Source of the DNA: CAYZJB01 sp964602985
Lineage (GTDB): Bacteria; CLD3; SB21
Direction of reading: 5' to 3'
DNA: 64,000 nt
Assembly (NCBI GenBank): GCA_964602985.1
Contig: CAZRTJ010000001.1
Coordinates: 124,001-188,000, forward strand
In this document: positions 59,133 to 64,000 of the stretch, piece after piece
Layout: every line of letters begins with the position of its first letter
Numbering within the stretch: position 1 is the stretch's first letter
Notes under the pieces: generated by a model
What the model saw: only the letters and a program-made list of their open reading frames with translations
Database searches by the model: none
Told to the model about the DNA's origin: nothing
Translations under genes and position numbers: made by a program

Positions 59133-61292
59133 CTACAGCGTCATCTTCACGCCCGCATTGATGACAAAGCCTTCGACCGGGGCGTAGATTTCTCGAAAAC
59201 TCGGATTCTGCAGGGTGCCGCCGACCATATTCTCGAAGCGAGACTGTCGGGTATCGAGAAGGTTTTCGAAATTGGCGTAGAAGCGGAAGTTCCTCCACTT
59301 CTTTTCGGCCATGAATCCCATCACCCAAAATGGTCTGGTCCGCGAGAGGTCCTCTCTTCTTTGCCGGCCCGTATAATAGGCCTCAAATCCTGCACGGGCT
59401 GAGCCCTCAAGTTCATACATCAGGACCATGCCTAGCCGATGCCTGGCAACCAACGGAAGAAATGGATCTGACGGTCCACGACGATGGCGCGCATCGAGAA
59501 AAGTGTAACCCAGAAAGAACTTCCATTCGTCAAGACTGATGCGCGCATTGGTTTCGAAACCGCGTGAATCGATATAACCCGGCTTGTTTCTCACCACCAA
59601 CACTTCAACGGCCGCAGAATCCTCGTCAAACGCAACCGGATCGTCCAGTCGGGTGTAATAGAACAACTGATTGAATGAAAAACTGATGGGCCTCACAACA
59701 CCGCGATAGTTGAAATCCGCGTTGCCACCGATGCTTCGTTCGGCCTTCACACCGGGCGAAATCGGCCGAAGATTCCGGAATGCCGCCTGTTCGGACTGTT
59801 CATTAAAAATCGATGGGATTTTGTATCCCATGCCGCCACCGAAGCGACTGGTGAGATGCTGGCTCCAGGTGATCAGAAAATTCGTTCGCGGCAAAATGAA
59901 GAGACCGTGGTCTTTGGTCTTGTCCACGCGAAGGCCATTTTCCGTTTGCACTTTATTTGAGAGACGCAACGTGCTTTGGACAAACGTTCCCGCCACCCAC
60001 GCCGTCTGGTCGAGGCCGGCGGTTGAAGAGGAAGAACGTTCGTCAAAATCTTCGATAACATAACTCGAACCGAAAATCCACTCCGTTTGGCCGGCGCGAA
60101 CATGATAGGACACTTCGGAAAATGTCGAAACCTGAATGCCATCAAAACCGTGCCCGGGCACACGAATGCGCCGATCAAATCGGCTGAAGCTGTTGCGACT
60201 TGTGATCGTGCCGGTCCCCAGGGGTCGTGACAACATCAACTGTGTGGAAAACCGGCTGCTGTTATTCTTTTCGAAATACATATGGTCGCCGTGGGCCTCA
60301 TTCTTAATCACCTGCATGTCACCCCCGCGGCGCTGTTCGAGGGTGACACTGGTGCCGGCGATGAGTTTCGTTATCCCGGGAGTCCAAAAGATTTTGGGGC
60401 TCAGCGTCCATCGTCGGATTTCCGGGATGTCCGAGAAATCGTCGTCATTCGCATCGTACGGACTTTGCGTAGTGGCGGAACCGAAGAGCGTCCAGCCCAC
60501 CGTTCCTCGTTGAGCCGCATGGAATGCGTTGACATCAATGCCTCCGGCCGTCGTGCCGTTTAACATGAACGAGGTCATCGGTTTATCGGCAGGTTCCCGT
60601 GAAACCAGGTTGATGATTCCCGCGATGGCGCCACCGCCGTAGAGCGTGGATGCGCTGCCCTTGACGACTTCGATCTGCCGCAGGTCCAATGGCGGAATCT
60701 GCATAATGCTCAGCCCGGAAGAGAATTCTGAATACAGCGGAAATCCATCCCGCAACAACTGGGTGTAGCGTCCGTCGAGGCCCTGGATGCGAAAAGTCGA
60801 ATTGCCCGAGGCGGCAGAGGTTTGCTGAACCTGGATGCCGGTGCTCTCGTTCAACTGCATCCGGATATCGACGGAGCGCATGGTGGCTTTTTCATCCAGT
60901 TCTTCCTCGGTAATCGCCTCCACGCGCGTGGGCGTGTCGTCAATCGTCCGGCTGGATCGCGTGGTGGTTATCGTGATCTCTTCGCTCTCGTGAAGGATAG
61001 GCTCGAGTCGTATGAGGAGTTGTTCTTCCAACGGAAGAGTTACCTCGATCTCGTAGTGTTCATACGAAATGTGTCTAAACTGCAGGACGATGGTATCGCC
61101 GTGGATGTTTCTGAATTCAAATTTCCCTTCACGATCGGTTGTCGCCCCTCGTGGGCCGCCTACCACGACGATGTTGACGCCGACGATGGGCTCGCCGGTT
61201 TCGCCGTCGATTGCCAGACCGCGTACGGCCGATTGTGACCAGGCATTGTGGAAAATTCCCAGGAACCAGACGGTTGCAATCACGTATTTCAT
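59133..61292 (-). CDS. TonB-dependent receptor (outer-membrane, carboxypeptidase-regulatory-like N-terminus)
   Basis: This 719-residue receptor has a signal peptide (MKYVIATVWFLGIFHNAWSQ), a CarboxypepD_reg-like domain at about 22-100 (VRGLAIDGETGEPIVGVNI), a plug domain at about 115-225 with FRIQGLDGRYTQLLRDGFPLYSE and EVVKGSASTLYGGGAIAGIINL, and a barrel to the C-terminus (FVINAGVKMTL). The plug is of the classic siderophore/vitamin B12 type, with the complete VVKGxxSxxYG motif, unlike the other receptor at 19665. No ligand-specific neighbour is present. It is divergent from ppk. Confidence 0.92.
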   Translation of the reverse strand: MKYVIATVWFLGIFHNAWSQSAVRGLAIDGETGEPIVGVNIVVVGGPRGATTDREGKFEFRNIHGDTIVLQFRHISYEHYEIEVTLPLEEQLLIRLEPILHESEEITITTTRSSRTIDDTPTRVEAITEEELDEKATMRSVDIRMQLNESTGIQVQQTSAASGNSTFRIQGLDGRYTQLLRDGFPLYSEFSSGLSIMQIPPLDLRQIEVVKGSASTLYGGGAIAGIINLVSREPADKPMTSFMLNGTTAGGIDVNAFHAAQRGTVGWTLFGSATTQSPYDANDDDFSDIPEIRRWTLSPKIFWTPGITKLIAGTSVTLEQRRGGDMQVIKNEAHGDHMYFEKNNSSRFSTQLMLSRPLGTGTITSRNSFSRFDRRIRVPGHGFDGIQVSTFSEVSYHVRAGQTEWIFGSSYVIEDFDERSSSSTAGLDQTAWVAGTFVQSTLRLSNKVQTENGLRVDKTKDHGLFILPRTNFLITWSQHLTSRFGGGMGYKIPSIFNEQSEQAAFRNLRPISPGVKAERSIGGNADFNYRGVVRPISFSFNQLFYYTRLDDPVAFDEDSAAVEVLVVRNKPGYIDSRGFETNARISLDEWKFFLGYTFLDARHRRGPSDPFLPLVARHRLGMVLMYELEGSARAGFEAYYTGRQRREDLSRTRPFWVMGFMAEKKWRNFRFYANFENLLDTRQSRFENMVGGTLQNPSFREIYAPVEGFVINAGVKMTL

Positions 61293-61424
61293 CGATGTCC
61301 TTCCGACAAACGTGATGGAACATAGGCAGTCTCGAGCGCATTTTCAAAGTTTCGATCGAGCCAATCGATAACTTGCAATTGCAGAAACGCCGTTCTTACA
61401 TTCGCCTCGTGCGCGAAGGAACCC

Positions 61425-63536
61425 ATGACTGAAACAGACATCAAGACCGAAGCGGAAAGCCGCGAAAGCGCGTCCGTTACCCTTAAGAGCTTTGACAAGC
61501 CTGAGAATTTCATCAACCGCGAGCTGAGTTGGCTGGAGTTCAATCGCCGGGTGCTCGAAGAGGCCCAGGACCCGACGGTCCCCCTGCTGGAACGGATCAA
61601 GTTCCTCTCCATCTTCAGCAACAACCTGGACGAGTTCTTCATGGTCCGCGTGGCGGGCGTACGTCGGCAGGTGGATGCCAACGTTCACACGGCCGGACCG
61701 GACGGTCGGATGCCTCTGCAGGTGTTGGAGGAAATTTCCCGGCGCACGCACGAGTTGTCCGACATTCAACATGAACACTTCAGTAAGGCGCTTGTGCCCG
61801 AACTTGCGACCGCTGGGGTTCGTGTCCACGATGTCGGCGGGCTGAGCACGGCGCAGAAACAATTTGCGCGAGAGTACTTCCAGCAATCGGTCTTGCCCGT
61901 ACTGACACCACTGGCCGTCGATCCAAGCCATCCCTTCCCGCACCTGATCAATCGGTCTCTGTATGTAGTGTTCGAATTGGCGTCCGAGACACGCGACGCC
62001 TTGCCCAAGGCCAATGTGGCCATCGTTCCCATTTCGTTTCCGATGGTGCCGAGATTTGTTCGACTGCCTTCCGATCGTCATGAATTCATCCTGCTGGAGG
62101 ACTTGATCCGATTGTGCGCGGACGAATTGTTCTCGGGCTATCAGGTGCGCGGCAGTTACACGATCCGGCTGACCCGTGATTCCGATCTGCAGTACGACGA
62201 AGATCCGTCGGAGGATCTGTTGAAGACGATATCGGAATCCCTGCGCAGCCGCAGAAAAGGCGCGGCCATTCGCCTGGAGTACGAGGAAGGCCTGTCGCAG
62301 AAACTGCTGACCACGCTCATCAAGGAAATGGATTTGGAACCGGAGGACCTGTATGCATGTCGAGGCATGATCGCATACTCGGATTTGATGAATCTGTATG
62401 CCCAACTGGATTTGCCGGAATGGAAAGACCCGTCCTTCCCGCCGCATTTGGTGCGGGAACTGGAAACGGGAAGCGACATGTTCACGGTCATTCGCCAAAA
62501 GGACATTCTCGTCCATCATCCGTACCAGAGTTTCGACTACGTCACGCGATTCCTGAACGAAGCCGCGACCGATCCGCACGTGCTCGCGATCAAGATGACG
62601 CTGTATCGGATTGCTCCTGACTCGCCGATCGCGGCCGCCCTTCAACTGGCGGCGGAGCGCGGCAAACAAGTGGCGGCGTTGGTGGAACTGAAGGCGCGTT
62701 TCGACGAAGATACGAATATCGCCTGGGCGAACCGGCTGGAGGACGCGGGCGCGCATGTGATTTATGGAATGGCCGGTCTCAAGACTCACTGCAAAGTCTG
62801 CCTGGTGGTTCGTCAGGAAAAAGGAAAAATCCGGCATTACTGCCACTTGTCGACCGGTAATTACAATGAACGGACGTCGCGAACGTACGGGGACATCGGG
62901 CTGTTTACCGCACACCCTCGATTCGGCGAAGATGTCAGCAATTTGTTCAATGTCCTGACAGGATACCTCGCGGCGCCAAAATTCCACCGCATCAAGATCG
63001 CGCCAACCGACCTGCGGGATTCGATCATTCAGAAGATCAGACGCGAGGCGGCCAATGCGCGAGACGGCAAGCCGTCTTTGATCATCGCCAAACTCAATGC
63101 GCTGGTCGATCGGCAGGTGATATTGGAATTGTACCGGGCCGGGCAAATGGGGGTGCCCATTCGGCTGATCGTGCGAGGCATTTGTTGTCTGAGGCCGGGA
63201 GTAAAAGGTCTGAGCGAAAATATCGAAATCATCAGTATCATCGACCGCTTTCTGGAGCATGCGCGCATTTATTATTTTGCCAATGGCGGACAGCCGGAAT
63301 ATTACCTGGCCAGCGCCGACTGGATGCCGCGCAATTTGGAGCAGCGTGTCGAGGTGGCCTTTCCGGTCAAAGACTCGAAATATCAGGAGGACCTGTGGAA
63401 CTTCCTGCAGCTTCAGTTATCCGATACCATCAAGGCGAGGCGATTCACACCGGACGGCACGACGGTGCGTGTGAAGTCGGATAAGAAGAAGATCCGCTCG
63501 CAGGTCGCGGTGTACGACTTATACCGAAAGTTGTGA
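61425..63536 (+). CDS. ppk: Polyphosphate kinase 1
   Basis: Ppk1 polymerises ATP gamma-phosphate into polyphosphate. The 703-residue protein starts its conserved core with NRELSWLEFNRRVLEEAQ and contains the autophosphorylated histidine H474 in HYCHLSTGNYNE, with RTSRTYGDIGLFT after it. The second motif VRGICCLRPGVKGLSENI corresponds to the region around E. coli H592. AAGGAA precedes the ATG. The 132-bp divergent gap (61293-61424) separates it from the TonB receptor. The last 18 bp overlap the convergent downstream gene. Confidence 0.97.
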   Translation: MTETDIKTEAESRESASVTLKSFDKPENFINRELSWLEFNRRVLEEAQDPTVPLLERIKFLSIFSNNLDEFFMVRVAGVRRQVDANVHTAGPDGRMPLQVLEEISRRTHELSDIQHEHFSKALVPELATAGVRVHDVGGLSTAQKQFAREYFQQSVLPVLTPLAVDPSHPFPHLINRSLYVVFELASETRDALPKANVAIVPISFPMVPRFVRLPSDRHEFILLEDLIRLCADELFSGYQVRGSYTIRLTRDSDLQYDEDPSEDLLKTISESLRSRRKGAAIRLEYEEGLSQKLLTTLIKEMDLEPEDLYACRGMIAYSDLMNLYAQLDLPEWKDPSFPPHLVRELETGSDMFTVIRQKDILVHHPYQSFDYVTRFLNEAATDPHVLAIKMTLYRIAPDSPIAAALQLAAERGKQVAALVELKARFDEDTNIAWANRLEDAGAHVIYGMAGLKTHCKVCLVVRQEKGKIRHYCHLSTGNYNERTSRTYGDIGLFTAHPRFGEDVSNLFNVLTGYLAAPKFHRIKIAPTDLRDSIIQKIRREAANARDGKPSLIIAKLNALVDRQVILELYRAGQMGVPIRLIVRGICCLRPGVKGLSENIEIISIIDRFLEHARIYYFANGGQPEYYLASADWMPRNLEQRVEVAFPVKDSKYQEDLWNFLQLQLSDTIKARRFTPDGTTVRVKSDKKKIRSQVAVYDLYRKL

Positions 63537-64000
63537 GACGGGGATGTTCTGGAAACGGAACACGGGCAACTCGGTAAGTGACCTATCATCCATTCCCACC
63601 CAGGCGCTGACGAATTGATCCCACGTACCATGAACCACGGCACGGAAAACCGCCGGACCCGGTTCGCCGCGAGACCACAGCCTGCCGTGTCCGAGAAAGC
63701 CGACCTCCTGCGAGGGTTCGAGATACGATAGATGCAAACCGGAAAACGGATCGTGCCGGGAATCGCCGCAGGCCAGATGCAGATCGTGATATCGCCGTTC
63801 AATCGTTCCGTCTTCTGCACGGCGATCGTGTCCCGTACCGTGCCGCGAGCGGGCGACGACGCGCCCATTCTGAACGAGGATCATCGTCCGCGTCGGGAAC
63901 CCCCGATCGTCGAATGGTCTGGACGCGACTCCGCCCTCCTTGCGTCCGTCATCCGTTAACGAAAAATCCACCGTACACACCGCCGATCCGACGTCGGGCA
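63519..64000 (-). CDS. C-terminal part of a TldD/PmbA-like protein (5' truncated)
   Basis: The frame is open to the window edge, so only about 160 C-terminal residues are visible. SRPFDDRGFPTRTMILVQNGRVVARSRHG resembles the TldD/PmbA C-terminal segment, in which a substrate-binding strand precedes the small DEG-P-type motif. TldD and PmbA are zinc-dependent peptidases for modified peptides or antitoxins. The metal-binding HExxxH would be on the missing part, so the assignment is tentative. The last 18 bp overlap the ppk end. Confidence 0.5.
   Translation of the reverse strand, partial: PDVGSAVCTVDFSLTDDGRKEGGVASRPFDDRGFPTRTMILVQNGRVVARSRHGTGHDRRAEDGTIERRYHDLHLACGDSRHDPFSGLHLSYLEPSQEVGFLGHGRLWSRGEPGPAVFRAVVHGTWDQFVSAWVGMDDRSLTELPVFRFQNIPVSQLSV

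Noticed and set aside
61344..63260. Open frame of 638 codons on the minus strand opposite ppk
   Set aside because: It mirrors the reading frame of a clearly recognisable Ppk1, has no ribosome-binding site or family resemblance, and is rich in His/Arg/Gln as expected for an antisense shadow of a GC-rich gene.
1..64000. CRISPR arrays, tRNA or rRNA genes, insertion sequences, prophage
   Set aside because: I looked for regularly spaced repeats, cloverleaf-like sequence, rRNA core sequences, transposase motifs (DDE) and integrases and saw none; coding density and base composition are uniform across the window.

Overview
The window reads as chromosomal DNA of a Gram-negative bacterium, most probably from the FCB assemblage (Bacteroidota/Chlorobiota/Ignavibacteriota/Calditrichota-like lineages). 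Supporting signs are TonB-dependent receptors with an N-terminal carboxypeptidase-regulatory-like domain, a PorV-like outer-membrane protein, many lipoproteins (one with an NPLDPDNP-type start), an E1 alpha/beta fused 2-oxoacid dehydrogenase, a gamma-alpha fused KorA, DUF3467, a UbiA-family prenyltransferase resembling DGGGP synthase, and an S16 protein with a basic tail. The genus cannot be named from the sequence alone. Coding density is very high: the longest gap between genes is about 230 bp, so no stretch over 300 bp lacks a gene. I see no rRNA, tRNA, CRISPR array, transposase or phage gene.

Region 1 (1-12218, + strand) is a surface-polysaccharide operon whose genes nearly all overlap by 1-14 bp. 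It holds a truncated membrane protein, a three-enzyme module like WbpB/WbpD/WbpE for a 2,3-diacetamido sugar, then rfbF-rfbG for CDP-4-keto-6-deoxyglucose, two TylC3/NovU-type sugar C-methyltransferases, an SDR, a split transketolase (N and C halves), a Wzx-like flippase and a GT2 glycosyltransferase. The CDP branch looks like a pathway to an uncharacterised branched-chain sugar.

Region 2 (12273-18506, + strand) encodes a PorV-like OMP, a secreted protein joining a ComEA-like helix-hairpin-helix to a beta-rich barrel-like body, a TolB-like propeller lipoprotein and an acyl-CoA carboxylase carboxyltransferase. Region 3 (18503-23181, - strand) is a TonB-dependent receptor sandwiched between two paralogous lipoproteins that each show seven propeller-blade repeats. 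Region 4 (23410-32601) has a DUF4442/nitronate-monooxygenase pair, a beta-rich envelope protein, cyclophilin, a tesA/ybbA/ybbP-like locus, a GNAT-nitrilase fusion and an AcpH-like hydrolase.

Region 5 (32725-43669) is central metabolism: transketolase, MsrA, fused E1 dehydrogenase, a YbjN-like protein, CcmB, a nitrilase, a propeller lipoprotein and KorAB. Region 6 (43811-54260, - strand) is housekeeping: an RNase-H-like exonuclease, apt, acylphosphatase, a PleD-like diguanylate cyclase, an SDR, a UbiA-family prenyltransferase, then rpsP-khpA-rimM-trmD-rplS, ffh and typA. Region 7 (54452-64000) holds a CsgG-like/Omp28-like/Ig-like envelope operon, an amidohydrolase operon, a second TonB receptor, polyphosphate kinase and the end of a TldD/PmbA-like gene.

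Start codons were refined from Shine-Dalgarno position, stop/start overlaps and family alignment from memory. No database search was possible; family names rest on recognisable motifs, length and context.
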